Shown here: piece by piece, positions 32,901 through 43,289 of the stretch
How the letters are laid out: each line of letters opens with the position of its first letter
How positions within the stretch are numbered: the first letter of the stretch is position 1
Assembly (NCBI RefSeq): GCF_026914185.1
Contig: NC_070568.1
Location: 6,035,501-6,099,500, forward strand
Source: Puccinia triticina
Taxonomy: Eukaryota > Basidiomycota > Pucciniomycetes > Pucciniales > Pucciniaceae
Direction: 5' to 3'
DNA length: 64,000 bases
The notes under the pieces: model-generated
What the model saw: only the letters and a program-made list of their open reading frames with translations
What the model was told of the DNA's origin: nothing
The model's database searches: none
Position numbers and translations under genes: made by a program

Positions 32901-34431
32901 CATTCTGATTGATGCCGGTGGGTGGGTCGTTCGGTGATGCGACCTGGCGGGCGAAACCGGAAGCGGGGCGACCAGGTGTGGGGATATTAGGAGGCGGCAG
33001 CTTGGCATCGCTGCGGAGCGTCGGGCAAGACGATCTCCAATGTCCTTGTCCCCCGCAATAGGAACATGGTTTCCCGTTGAAGATTGTCGGGTCGGTTGGG
33101 CCATGGTTCCCTTTCCGTATGTTATTGATTGCAGCCGAAATGTCGTCGACTGTGGGATTTCCTGGCCTTCCAACTTGTTGTTGTCGCTGGGTCGGTTGGT
33201 TGTTGACGTGAGGATTTCGAGGTGGAAGGCGGCCGGTAGGTTGTTGATACGGTTGTTGCTGTTTGTAGCCGTTCCAACTTGCTTGGTTGTTGGAGAAACC
33301 GGGTTGGTGAGAACAAAACACCGATACATTCTGTGGTTGATTAGCATCAAATCTGTTGCTTTCCCCATAAGCTGATGTGATGATCGTTTGTATGTCCCGT
33401 GCCGTGACGTCTTTCTTATCCCCCAGTTGGAGGGATATGTTTTGGAAAAGCTGCGATCGGGAAATCGATGTAGGGGTCGGAGCAATAGCTTGCAAGAAAA
33501 GACTTTCAACCAGGGGCGGCAGCCCCGCCTGTGCATTCTTGAGATCGGCAAACACGTCGAATATTTTGTTGAATAGGCCTTGCACCTGAGATGGCTCGGT
33601 TGTCGGTCCGGAAATCCGAAATTCGAGGAGTCGATCCATGAGTTCCATTTGCCTGAATCGGATGGTTCCCTGAAAGTTCGCCTGGACCGCATCAAAAGCT
33701 TTGGTGCCCTTTGTGTGGCGATCGACAAGTGATGACAGTTCATCGCTGACCGTAATTTGAATGAGGTAAAGGAGGCAATTCTCCTCCTGAGCCGAGATCT
33801 TCTTGTAGTTCTCCGGGGAGTCAAAAAACTTCGCATGATTCAGGGTCAGTAGGACTACCCGGGACAAGTCCCTTTTCCACTTGTTAAAGTTGGATCCGTC
33901 CGCCGTCAATTGCTCGATTTCCGATTTGTACACACTTGGTTGTTGTAAAAATTTGTTTCTGGGTGTTGGTTCAATCGCGGTGGCTGACGACATTAATTGA
34001 ACCGGTTGTTCAGGACTCAAAGGTGGTTCAGGAGTGGGAGTCGATCTTTCCGACGAAGTCTCTGCTGGTGAAGTTTCTCGAGGTACGTTGACTATTGGTC
34101 GATATTCCGGTGTCGGGATGTCAATTATGATCGGTAATCCGAAAGGATTCGTGACTATTCTTCTGTCCGATGTGACGGGGGCCGCTGATGAAAACCCTTC
34201 TTCAAATTGCCGAGTTAAAAACTTTGAAAAGACGTATGAAACTTCAGATACGAATGGGGATGGAGGCCGAAATTGTTCTAAAGGGTCTGGTTTGTCGTCA
34301 ATCGGAGATGGGGGTAGGGGTGGGAGTTTCAATAGATCTTTGTAAGCTTTCGTCTGTTTTGGCCGTTTTGCTCGTGTCGGTGGGGGAAGCGGTCCTGTCA
34401 GTTGAGGTTTATCTCGGCGGGTGTTTACCAT
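29911..34431 (-). CDS. gag-pol: Copia gag-pol polyprotein, 1506 aa, uninterrupted
   Basis: Starts at MVNTRRDKPQ and ends before the purine tract. Approximate residue positions: Pro-rich N-terminus; gag around 170-360; zinc knuckle CSYCGGQGHWRSSC near 455; protease LDSGATHH near 530; integrase zinc region CRLGH...CETCKH near 670-700; integrase core D/D/E at VTDVMG, RCDNAKEY and NGEAERLNQ (about 733, 795 and 830); reverse transcriptase with HVDDGIVFG near 1200; RNase H with DANWGG and TCAAEF near 1365-1400; C-terminal ADFLTKP. It makes the enzymes and capsid for copying the element through an RNA intermediate. No stop or frameshift is seen, unlike the copia at 8.3-14 kb, and the two share little sequence. 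Confidence 0.96.
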   Translation of the reverse strand: MVNTRRDKPQLTGPLPPPTRAKRPKQTKAYKDLLKLPPLPPSPIDDKPDPLEQFRPPSPFVSEVSYVFSKFLTRQFEEGFSSAAPVTSDRRIVTNPFGLPIIIDIPTPEYRPIVNVPRETSPAETSSERSTPTPEPPLSPEQPVQLMSSATAIEPTPRNKFLQQPSVYKSEIEQLTADGSNFNKWKRDLSRVVLLTLNHAKFFDSPENYKKISAQEENCLLYLIQITVSDELSSLVDRHTKGTKAFDAVQANFQGTIRFRQMELMDRLLEFRISGPTTEPSQVQGLFNKIFDVFADLKNAQAGLPPLVESLFLQAIAPTPTSISRSQLFQNISLQLGDKKDVTARDIQTIITSAYGESNRFDANQPQNVSVFCSHQPGFSNNQASWNGYKQQQPYQQPTGRLPPRNPHVNNQPTQRQQQVGRPGNPTVDDISAAINNIRKGNHGPTDPTIFNGKPCSYCGGQGHWRSSCPTLRSDAKLPPPNIPTPGRPASGFARQVASPNDPPTGINQNAAVRSAVGADANVATGAGTVLDSGATHHVSGSFHLFSSIKPLRHAIKLNLASSTGSMLATHSGHLKMDNGVGTLTIPKVLYSPEMTGTLLSLGQLIESGFRPTFLPNNDISLVSSFISITAHYTNRSWIITPSSFHVFSPSAMKVSTRLSSRITSPSYDWHCRLGHVSDPIVKEFLRRFVPSFDLKTWQPFICETCKHTKSERRRHSLPEVIPRDDRLDLLVTDVMGPFDPDINGNCFLLTVRDHATTYLFVYPMKTRSEVPSIISALVKKIVNHFNSAPRFIRCDNAKEYTVEPLANYLDSVGCKIIFTSPYTPEQNGEAERLNQTLGDIARATLAHSALPSTLWSHAYRCACFLVNRLSNQRCKTSPLEMWCGREPMAHTFYPFGSRATVHIPKERRKKLDQRGWTGYLVGYQDDERGWFFWNPSTRKVVNSECASFLDFQGKPLFPTPDSLANNQIVHRVLTLGKEKTSEICEAQDSCIDNIQAISDSEIPTTLKAALRSSSSSEWRNACMTEWNQLTDIDTFEVQDKEDKHSIGTRFVFDIKRNADGSVNKLKARFVVRGFKQRLGKDVRSTFAPTASLSTLRMLLNLAIKNKWVINSFDITGAFVHSPIEETIYVDPPVELFPELAGKVLKLKKALYGTRQASRCWWKHFKGLLHGWGFECDEVEECLYRYKREKSVIIVWIHVDDGIVFGSNQADIDLLREKMEATLRVKWDAKPDKLVGIRLDYEDDAIFLSQHLLIDQLVSKFKSKVCKTLVPTYTPLSGDNLTTSWGDPMSATLYQSLIGSINYLALGTRPDISFAVNYLARFSSNPNETHWKELSHLVQYIDTTKSKRLRLKPSGDELVAWVDANWGGEFQRSTSGFVITMFNSPVAWGSRRQKVVATSTCAAEFISLGSSVDFLLFLIPIIHSLDEKPSITIKCDNRAAVLVLDDNASKGRMKSLERNFFFVNDAVREHNINLQWVSTNTNIADFLTKPVRATIHSNLMAKILSS

Positions 34432-34497
34432 AAACCGGGACCGATTGAGTCGATTATTTCGAAAAGGCCGAACGGGCTAGCGAACCGGTAGACAATT

Positions 34498-34508
34498 GAC
34501 TCTTAATC
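34498..34508 (-). promoter_or_regulatory. Putative primer-binding site, tRNA-Lys(CUU) anticodon arm
   Basis: Immediately downstream of the 5' LTR on the minus strand is GATTAAGAGTC. The plus strand here reads GACTCTTAATC, the anticodon stem-loop of tRNA-Lys with a CTT anticodon. Confidence 0.65.
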
Positions 34509-34609
34509 TGTTGCAGTGATGAATGCCTGAGTTCTCATTGCTCCTCCCTGCCCGCCTCTTGACTCCCTGATACTCCAAATGTGGAGTTTGCACACCCCAC
34601 CTCTCAACA
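34509..34609 (-). repeat. 5' LTR of the 29.7-34.6 kb copia element
   Basis: 101 bp, identical to 29661-29761. On the coding strand it precedes the primer site and the ORF. Confidence 0.96.
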
Positions 34610-34782
34610 AAAGTAACAGCAGGTAGTTACTTTACTCAAATCTGTCAGATATTGTAAAGTAAAGTAACTACCCACCACTGCATGTGCACATGTGAATTTT
34701 GAAAAGCACCACAAACAAAAAAAATCACCAGATCATTCTTGTGAGGAGGCAAGGATGTTTGGCCAAACTGGAGTGGCATCAC

Positions 34783-35172
34783 CAACGGTGGGTAGTTATG
34801 TTACTGATAATGGTAACGTAACAGTAATGTAACAGTTTTTAAGCCGTTATTGTTACAGTTACTCGTAACGGTGGTGCGCTACATTATTGCGCCATTGCTT
34901 GGACCATTTTTTTCTTTTCATTACGTTATCCAGGCACGCGGCGCGCCAGATAACAAGCTGATTTCAGCGCCAAAACGGCCCTTGAGGGCTTGTTATTGTC
35001 TTATCCAAGCAATAATGTAGCGTAACGGCGTCGGAAAAAGACCCGTTACGCTATCCAAATGCCACTTAAACGGCCTGTTACTCGTAACGTAACGGGGCGC
35101 GGTGGATAATGCAAGTAGTTATGTTACACAAATAGCCCGGATAACGCAACGTAAAGTAACTACCCACCGCTG
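34783..35172. mobile_element. hAT-like element, 7-bp TSD GCATCAC
   Basis: 390 bp. The ends are CAACGGTGGGTAGTTA and, inward from the right, CAGCGGTGGGTAGTTA. GCATCAC flanks at 34776-34782 and 35173-35179. Non-coding, with many GTAACG and GTTATC motifs. Confidence 0.83.
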
Positions 35173-35424
35173 GCATCACAGTCCAACCTTGACTTAACTC
35201 AGACTTTCTCCACATTAAAAAAGTTTTTCACCATTTCCTTTAGCCAAATTCAAATTAATTCCCGCATTTCCATGAAAATGGGTTTCAATGATTTTACTGA
35301 AACATAACCACATTCCAAAATTCTAAACCCAATAATACCAAGTTGAATTTGACTTTAATTTTGTACATCAGGGCATATAATGTGAATTACAAGAAACCCA
35401 TTTTTTCAGAGGAATTAAATTTGA

Positions 35425-35794
35425 CAACAATGGGTAGTTATGTGACATTGTGTTATCCGCGTAATTTGGGTAACATAAATAAACTTGTTACCCGCGGCAA
35501 TTATTTGTAATGGGGTCTTTGCAGGCCTTGCGTGTAACGTAACAGCCTCTTTTTTGAGGTTGTTACTGTGCGTTATCCGCTGGATAACTTGTTAACAGAC
35601 CCCAAAAGGCTGTTTCTAGCCCTGAATCCATCAGTTATCCGGAGCTCCGCAGGTGTCAATAACATAAAAAACACGGCTAAGTTCCTCTTAAATTACGGCA
35701 GTACTGTAACACCCTGCCGCTATGAGTAACTGTAACAATAATGGCTAAAAAACCGTTACATTACCGTTATTGGTAACATAACTACCCATTTTTG
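35425..35794. mobile_element. hAT-like element, 7-bp TSD AATTTGA
   Basis: 370 bp. The ends are CAACAATGGGTAGTTATG and, inward from the right, CAAAAATGGGTAGTTATG. AATTTGA flanks at 35418-35424 and 35795-35801. Same internal motifs as its neighbour at 34783. Confidence 0.83.
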
Positions 35795-35801
35795 AATTTG
35801 A

Positions 35802-36414
35802 GAATGGCAATTTTGCTTTGCTATCCTTCAACATCAGTAATCAGGAGCATTTGATGATTTGGACTTGGGTGAAATCAGAAATATCATTTCATCATATTTT
35901 TTCCTACAGTTGTACCTAGAAAACAAGGGAATTCTACACAACATTTTGTCGAATCCCAAATCAATTCTGGCTGACTTTTGAAACAATTCTCCATCCACTT
36001 TAAGATTCATTTAGGGATGAGTAACTAATCCACATCAGGCCCACATCCAACCAAAACTCATATAAAATTCAGCTCTTGCACTCCCTGGGGAGTGGGAACA
36101 TATCTCCCCTGGTGCAGGCATCTGGTACCACACCTGGTACTGCTTGGCGGGTACCCAACTTGTACCCATCACACCTGCCAGGAGTTACCAGGTACCCTAA
36201 AACGGGTACCTGAGTGTCATCCCTAGTATTATTGAACATATAATTTCTTTGTGAATATTACTTACCTCACTGATATTTTTGAGATTAAGTGTGTAGATGT
36301 TTACATAATTTTGTTCAGCTCCTTCTGAAATAGAATTGTCCATGAACTATCAATCGATAAGGAATTCTTCACCATATTTGTACAGTAATTTTTCAAATTT
36401 AATCATTTGCAAAT
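35802..36414. other. Non-coding with a GGTACC-rich patch
   Basis: No gene. At about 36110-36220 repeated GGTAC/GGGTACC motifs occur, related to patches near 28430-28530, 43440-43520 and 44440-44750. Confidence 0.45.
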
Positions 36415-36621
36415 TCATGTAAACACAAGAGCTGATTGTTGATTCATACCCAGGTGCATTTGATAGTTGTCAAGAACCTGCCCGCCTGTATAGAAATCTG
36501 ATTCAGAAGCCACTAATGTTTTTGGGATCATTAGTATTGTCCTGGTGACCTCAGATAGTGATGTGAAGAGTTTGATTTCCACAAGCCAATTAGGTTGAGA
36601 TACTTCCATCCTGCCAGCCAT
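36415..36621 (-). pseudogene. hAT transposase C-terminal fragment
   Basis: The minus-strand frame encodes FTSLSEVTRTILMIPKTLVA then SESDFYTGGQVLDNY. This matches the hAT C-terminal dimerisation region (SLS..AR.ILMIP.TS.ASE..FS.GGRVLD). The upstream catalytic domains are absent, so it is a relic. Confidence 0.75.
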
Positions 36622-36654
36622 GTACAGAAAGAAAACACATATTTCTTGATAGAT

Positions 36655-36856
36655 TTAAGGTGTTCAAAGTTGAAATCATAAAATTTTTGAATCATAAAAT
36701 CATAAAATCATGAAACTTTTGGGTGATAATTTTTTATGTACCATTTTCAAACTATTGCTCTGTTTTGAGTGTTTGGGTGGTACATATTTTTTCTGCTTAA
36801 AATTTTATGATTTTATGGTGTTATGATTTTATGCAAGTCAACTTTGAACACCTTAA
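36655..36856. mobile_element. Palindromic MITE with TTAA ends
   Basis: Ends TTAAGGTGTTCAAAGTTGA and the mirror image at 36838-36856. The inner parts repeat ATAAAATCATAAAAT on both arms. A TTAA target (piggyBac-like) or a TA target are both compatible with the flanks. Confidence 0.65.
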
Positions 36857-39789
36857 TTGCATTCTTCTTCTGCAAGATAGAAAATTTTGGAATGTTGGTA
36901 GGGTTGGTGGTGGGTGATGGTGCTGAAACACAGAGGTTCCACAGCACCAAGAATAGAGACCTGACTGGGTCAATGAAGTTGTGGAAATTGTTGTCACCTG
37001 TTGATTTCAAAATGAAGGTTGTTCACAGTAAAGAAATGACTGCTTATGCCTTCTTCAAGATGTTTATCCGGGTTTGAGTGATTATTGGTAACATCCACTT
37101 CCCAATGCTATGTTCCGCTAATCTTCAGCACTCCACAATGAGCCTGATCCCCAGCATAATAATCCCCAAGTAATGAATCTCTGCACTCTGCAATAGCAAG
37201 TAAGCAAATATAAGGGTCATGTAGAAATCTCCTAATCCTGTAGGAAGAGAAAACCGTGAGCCCTTCCCTCCATGATTGTCTGCTTCTGTTCCCACCCAAT
37301 TCCACAACCTGACACTTTCCCGCACTAGTCCACCATCTCTGCCCAATTTGTGCATGCTTAGCTCCCAGGCTCTGCTTCTCTCCAATGCTTGACCTCACAT
37401 GTCCTCTGACTAGCCCCTGTCAGTCATTCTCTCACCAGTGCCTCTGCCCCAGCTCCACCTCAAAGAACCCGCTTCAGCTGCCCTGGCTCATGTGCTGACA
37501 CGCTGCTGCAAAAAGTCCACAATCCAATCTGCCACAGTCCAGCTCTTGCCCTTTGCTCTGGTCTGCCAACCCAATCCAGCCTCCGCGGGTCATCCTGATC
37601 TGTGCTTGCCATAAACATTTCTGTTGTGCTTTTATGACATCATCCTCAGTGCTTATGTCACAAAATTCACACTGAGCTCAGCCGCATGTGCATTCCTGCC
37701 CACACTATCCCCAAGAGGACATTTTGTGACGCTTGCCAATATAAATCACCACACTGAGCTCTGCTCACAGTTGCAACAAACATAGCGCAACTTTAAATTT
37801 GGGTCAGGAATTCCAATGGCAAGGACTTCCTTTTTTGGCTCCTGTCAGAATTCTGGCTCATCTTCTCCGCTCACATTCTCCTCCTTTTTATCCATCACTT
37901 TCAGTGATGTTTTCCCCCTTTATTTCTCATCCATTTCAATCACATTGTGTGATGTATTTCCTCATTCCATCTTTGATGTATTCCATTAGAATTATGTAAT
38001 TTCTTGTCTTTCCATATGTTTAGAATTGTTCTACATATGTTACTGTGTTTCCATCTCTTTGAGATGTTTGTTTGGTTTGTTTTTTTCACTTAGGCCCCCT
38101 TTGGATCTTGCAAGGGGGCTCTCTGCAGATTTATTACTAAAAAAGCAGAACCAGACTGATGACAACAAGTTAGACAAGGAATAAGTGATTATAAATGAAG
38201 AGATAATGAAAAGTAATTTACCACTGATGATATAAGAGAATGCTAGACAACCACATAGTCTACAAATAAGGATAACAGGAAGGACACTAAGAAGAAATGG
38301 AGAAGGGGATTGAGATCAGCCTTTAGAAGGGAGTCTAGAGGATGAGGAAGGTCCGGATGTCAATTCTCACCAAATTGGTGATAGAGCCGTATGTTGAGAA
38401 ACAAAGCTTGAGATGTTTGACGAATTCAAATGTGGAATGAGAGAGGAAGTGAGGAAGCAGGAGCAAGAGATGTAGCGTAAGAGGGAGTGATGAAGCAGGA
38501 GCAAGAGGAAGCAGGAGTGATGAGGTAGTGGAAAAAAGAGCTGTCACACAGCAATTAAAGAGAGCTGTCACACGGCGATTTCAACAAAGGCAATTTCATG
38601 TCTGCCACAAAGTAAGTTTATAACACCAGGGGTGATTTCGACACACTCTCTAGAGAGTGCCATACCATACACTTTTTCCAGAACTGTGCTGGATGATTTT
38701 GGTGAAAGTAGTGTAAGAAATAATGAACAATGCTTGAACTCATCCACAAATTTTCTGAAACTGATCCTGGATTCATCCATAAATCATCCAGAAGTCATGC
38801 AGAACTCAATCAGAACACGGTTGAAACCACTAAGACACAATGACCGCAATTAAATCATAAATCAATTTGACCTGTTTGTTGATTGGGATGATTTCTTGGG
38901 GTTCAATTCATATTATTCACATACTCATGAAGGTGTTCATTGTTTTCACTTTGCTAATTTTTCCCTCATGTGCGCTCATAAAAGGTTGTTACAAATTGTA
39001 GGCTGGGCCTCTTTCAGATCAAAAACACGTACACACCGGTAAGAATGATGTGAAAGGCCCACCTCAATTGTCATATTTCCCCAAAAAAGGCAGGTATCAT
39101 CTATAATTGAGTCAAAAAAGGATGAAAATAGGGTGAAAGTATGTTTCAAGTCAAGCTTAGAGGTTTTTGGTACCAGATTTCAGCCAAACAACTTGGCTTC
39201 TTAACACATATAAGCTTGTGAGTCATTTTTATGGTTTTTTGTTTTCCAATTTCTCCATGCACATGCATGTGAGCTGTTTTGCATTTTGACAATGTCACCT
39301 TCGTGTACGCGCGTACATTGGGGTGACAGATCACCAGAGGGGACTTTCACAGCTCCATGACAAGTAAAAACTGGTCAGAAAGCCATTAAAGCCCCAGCTA
39401 GTCACATTTATGTTGTGTGAAACCCCTTGCACATAGAGAAATTGATCAACATAAATTCACCAGCAATGATTGATAATTAGGCATTGAGTAAATATCATTT
39501 CATTATAGGTTGTAATTGAGTTATCCTTAAAGAATGAAACAGTTCTATACAACATTGCATGAGGTCCTGTGATACTTCCTCATAAATTATTACAGACTTC
39601 CAATTGAATTCTGAATAATTTATAGATCATTTCCTAATACACATCTGACTGACACCAGACCAAGAACAACATAGAATTACAGTCAGGCACTCTCTGGAGA
39701 GTGCATCAAATTCTCCCCTGGTGCAAGGACTGGAATCATACCAAATGTGTTGTGCAATGTCTGTGTAAAACACTGCAAAAAAAACTTGG
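36857..39789. other. Non-coding stretch without recognised genes
   Basis: About 2.9 kb of AT-rich sequence. Short ORFs lack family motifs. Around 39020-39370 there are fragments with ACACGCGTACAT-like motifs, also seen at 29130-29280. No terminal repeats could be paired. Confidence 0.45.
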
Positions 39790-40005
39790 TCAACTGCTTG
39801 CAGTTGACATGCAGGATACTCAAGCCAAGCTACCATTGTAACTCCACCTGAATGTACAAGTGCCTTTGTTGGCACAGTCACTGTGCAAGGTGCACAGTGA
39901 CTGTGCATTGAAGCTTTGGTTGAGTCAAACCTTGGGTAAGGCTGGTGTAACACCACAAGCTTCCTCAGAGTTACCACATGTCAACTGCTCACAGTTGACA
40001 CAGTT
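39790..40005 (+). repeat. Second copy of the SINE-like body
   Basis: Contains CAACTGCTTGCAGTTGACAT, TGTGCATTGAAGCTT and (reverse) CTCTGAGGAAGCTT. These correspond in reverse orientation to 19340-19550. No tRNA-like head is visible upstream. It also contains a perfect inverted motif around CACAGTCACTGTGC. Confidence 0.5.
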
Positions 40006-41046
40006 TTTGTTTGCAGTGAAATGTATGCTGTACCTATGCTGAAAACCAGGCCAATTTAATGATAAGGTTTACTTGATCCTCAAGCTTGACCAAACAACAG
40101 GCGGCCCATGGGCCACCTACTACTGACTTAACTAAGCCTCCTGGGACTGGGGGTGCGGAGCACCCCGATGCGAAGCATCTCCCATTCCCAATGGGAGGCT
40201 TATGAGTTATCGGCTTTTTTCCGCGTGAGAGCTTCAGGAAAGTCATGGCTTTTCATCAGATTTTTGAATCAAATTAACTTTACACAGCGCACACTCATTG
40301 TGAGTCAGCAAGCTGAAGTGCAGTGGATAGCTAAGCATCTCAGCTTCAATGTAGTGTCACTTTTGTGATATCTACACTTGAAGAAGAGTGTTGCCCTTGC
40401 TCAGCAGTCAAGGTGGATGGATGATGGAGTGCTGTATTTCGATTGAGTCCACATGGATCTTCTCGGAATTTGCATACACACTTCTGGCCGAACACAAAAA
40501 AATCACAAACTTCAAAGGGGGATGGAAGGAGTTTTTGAAGGGGGAAAAAGTGGTGATTGACACCAAAAGAAAGAGAAAAATCAGGCATTTAATCTGGCAC
40601 CACAGGCAATAGGAATACACAAGGAGAAGACCCTTGAAAGGGGAGTGGGAAAAAACTCCCACCAAAACACTGAAAGCTCTCAAGCCAAATTCTTGGCTTT
40701 ACCTGCAAGTCCCTCCTTCGGAGGTCGCGCTTCGCCCGAGGGCGCTTTGCGCCAGCTCAGGCTGTACCAGGGCCCTCCGAAGCGAGGGGCTTGTGATAAG
40801 TCAGACCTACTATATGATCATTTTGTTTGTTATACATACTTGCAGTTTTTTTTTAAAAAAAGAAGAATAAAAACAGTGCATAATACTTTTACTATATGAT
40901 CATTTTGTATATACTTGCAGGCTTTTTTTTAAAAAAATATAAGAAAAAAACGTGCATAAAATTTTTTAGCTAGACCTACTTGCAGGCAGTGTTGGTTTCT
41001 TTTAAAGAAGAAAAAAAAATCAGTGCTCAATCCTGGATGCTTTGAT
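40006..41046. other. Non-coding, with a GC-rich hairpin near 40705-40790
   Basis: AAGTCCCTCCTTCGGAGG followed by CGCCCGAGGGCG and CCTCCGAAGCGAGG can form a hairpin. Similar hairpins occur near 45190-45235 and 47075-47130. No gene was found. Confidence 0.45.
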
Positions 41047-43254
41047 CTAGTCTTGGGTACATAACAACACATCAACAGTTTTGTCATTGAGGCGCATGCA
41101 ATAATCATCCAAGACACGGCCGCTAGTTGAAAAAGCCGACTCAGACACCACAGAAGACATCAGAATCATCAGCATGATTCTGGCAAATTCAGATAAGGAT
41201 GAGAATTGAGGTGTGTTTCCTTCCCACCAGCAAAGAACATTGAACTCGTTTTTGCCTTTGTTGATTACATTTTGTTCTTCAAGGTATAAATCCAATTCAG
41301 CCCCAGGAGCATTGGCTTGAAATCCCAACGTTGTACCAGCCATGTACTGGTTGAAACCCAAGAGATCTTTGTCAATCTTCTTGACTTTGCCGCAGTGCTT
41401 GGCTTGGGAACGGCTTCTGGCGGAGGCACAAACTGGTTCCAGAGCAATATCAAGGCCAATCTAACCTTCCCCAAGAATCTGTTGACCTCCAAAGGTGGAA
41501 GGCCTTGTTGGTCAAGGCTGTAGCAGAGATATCGGATTTTGTATTGCAGGTCAAGAACAAGTCCAATAGCCATGAGCTCTTTGGCTGGTTCCCAGTATTT
41601 CTCAAATTTTTTCTTCATTGGTTTGACCATTTCAGAGAGCGGAGCTTGCACTTTGTTGGCGGTGGCAGTAGGGTTGCTGTAGATCATGATTTCCTTCTCA
41701 ATCACAATCATTGCCTGGTACGCATGGTTGATTGTTGGGTACTGTGAGCCGCTCAATACAAAAGTGACTGTAATGATTTGAGAGAAAAATGTATGAGTCA
41801 ATGATAAATTCATAAGCACAAGGTAACACATAAAGGTCAAATGAAATAAGTAAACTTTACTTGCCTTGGTAGAATGGTTCAAGGAACTTTTGAATCACAT
41901 TGAGCTCCTCCCATTGAGGCTTGCTTGGGCAGGATTCAAATTTGTTGTCTTCAATTTTGAGTTGCTGGAAGGCCAGCTTGCATGGGATTGATGACTCAAT
42001 CATTAAGAAAGTGGCATTTCATCTTGTTGGGATGTCCTTAGACGGGTTTTTCATCTGGTTGTCAAGGTTGACTGCAAAAAGCGCCTTTTCAAAGGCGTCC
42101 ATCCGAGACGACGACCCGTGGATCTAGTCAACACTTGTGCAAAGTCATTCAACAGTGGTAGCAACAATCTTCAGGCCGTCTTTGACAACTAGGTTGATAA
42201 CGTGGGCCAAGCAACAGACGTGGAAGTACAACGATGTCGGAGTAGGGGTTGAGCTCGTGGTAGAGCAATCGGTTATTAATCAATCTAGTTGGGTCATAGC
42301 GGCGGTATTGTTGGCTGCGTTGTCAAGCGTCACAAAAGCAAGATTGTTCATGATCTTCCATTCATTGAGGACTTGGTAGAGGCACTCAAATATCGCGTGG
42401 CCAGAGTGTGGAGGTGGGAGAGGCTGGAAACTGATGATTCTCTTGCTCTTCTTTGTGATGTAGTGGGCAGTTATGACCATGTACCCGGTCAAATCCAAGG
42501 TGTTCCACATGTTGGTCGTTAGAGATATCATGTTTGAATTGGCCATCTTAGCTATTTTGATGTCCTTCATGCTGGTGTAGATACTGATTCAATTGCTTTG
42601 GACGGCCTTGTGATGGGGCATCTTGAATTTAGGCTGAGCTGATTCCATTAACTCGCAGAATCCAATATGGTTGGTCATGGAAAATGGATACTTGTGCTTG
42701 ATTATAGCTTTAGAAAATGTTTCTCAAGTTTTCTCTTGAGAAAATATACAGACCCGGTTGCTAGTTGTTTGGGAGCTGGTGAAGCTGAGGAGACCTTGCC
42801 TTGGTTGAACGACTGCCCCATTTTCTGCGGCACAGGTTTCCGAGTGCCTTTGTAGATGGTTCGTTCCTGCGGACAATTGAGCTGATGGTTTGATGTGGCA
42901 GTAATTGCATACAGCCTTTGAAACATCACCTGTTTAAGAATAAGAATCCAGATACATATCCATTGTCAGTCTCAACTCTTGACACTCATATGATTGGACA
43001 GGCAAAAGATAGTAAATTGAAAATTACCTTCTGTGACCTTCTTCTAGTGGGCCCACACCTTGCTGGTGAGCTTGCACTTCTTCAGAAATCTCCATTTGGC
43101 TTCAGTGTATATATTGACTTTGGGATTTGCCTGTGTCATCGGACGAGTTGTGGATTACCGTTGACCTTGGCATTTGGGGCTGGGGTGGTGCCGGGTTGAT
43201 CCAGTGGTTGTCGGCCTGTAACTGGTCAAGTCCGGCATTGGAACCAAGTATCAT
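41047..43254 (-). pseudogene. hAT transposase pseudogene with BED zinc finger
   Basis: Read on the minus strand: ATG at 43254; LTSKVWAH and VCNYC...GTNHLQRHSETC, a BED zinc finger (split by an intron at about 42918-43026); SLTTNMWNTLDLTGYMVITA; VTLDNAANN; KKKFEKYW...MAIGLVLDLQYK; SEFARIMLMILMSSVVSESA then FSTSGRVLDDY (C-terminal dimerisation). This is the hAT order. A frameshift after the N-terminal segment (near 43140), others near 41300 and between 41.9 and 42.3 kb, and stop codons break it. One intron (41768-41874) appears to be GC-AG. GC-rich CGGGCGGCCC repeats at 43290-43420 resemble hAT subterminal repeats of the 5' end. Confidence 0.82.
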
Positions 43255-43289
43255 ATTCCCCCTCCTCTCCAGCAGCAAGGCCCCAATTG

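Larger units (their letters stand above)
29661..34609 (-). mobile_element. Ty1/copia element with identical 101-bp LTRs, apparently intact
   Basis: LTRs at 29661-29761 and 34509-34609 are identical over 101 bp and run from TGTTG to CAACA. The perfect 5-bp duplication AAAGT lies at 29656-29660 and 34610-34614. A single uninterrupted ORF (34431-29911) fills the interior. A purine tract (minus strand GAGTTTGAGGGGGGG) adjoins the 3' LTR at 29762-29776. The primer site matches a tRNA-Lys anticodon arm. Every structural hallmark of a potentially active element is present. Confidence 0.97.
29317..34680. mobile_element. hAT-like element, 7-bp TSD CATGTGC, split by a copia insertion
   Basis: The left end is TAATGGTGGGTAGTTAGTGC; the right end read inward is CAGTGGTGGGTAGTTACTTT. 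CATGTGC lies at 29310-29316 and 34681-34687. Without the copia element (29661-34609) it is about 415 bp and non-coding, rich in GTTAC/GTAAC and GTTATC. Same family as 3837, 34783 and 35425. Confidence 0.82.

Noticed and set aside
32814..33836. 340-codon minus-strand ORF inside copia
   Set aside because: Different frame of the same strand as the 1506-codon polyprotein; Arg/Ser-rich shadow without motifs.
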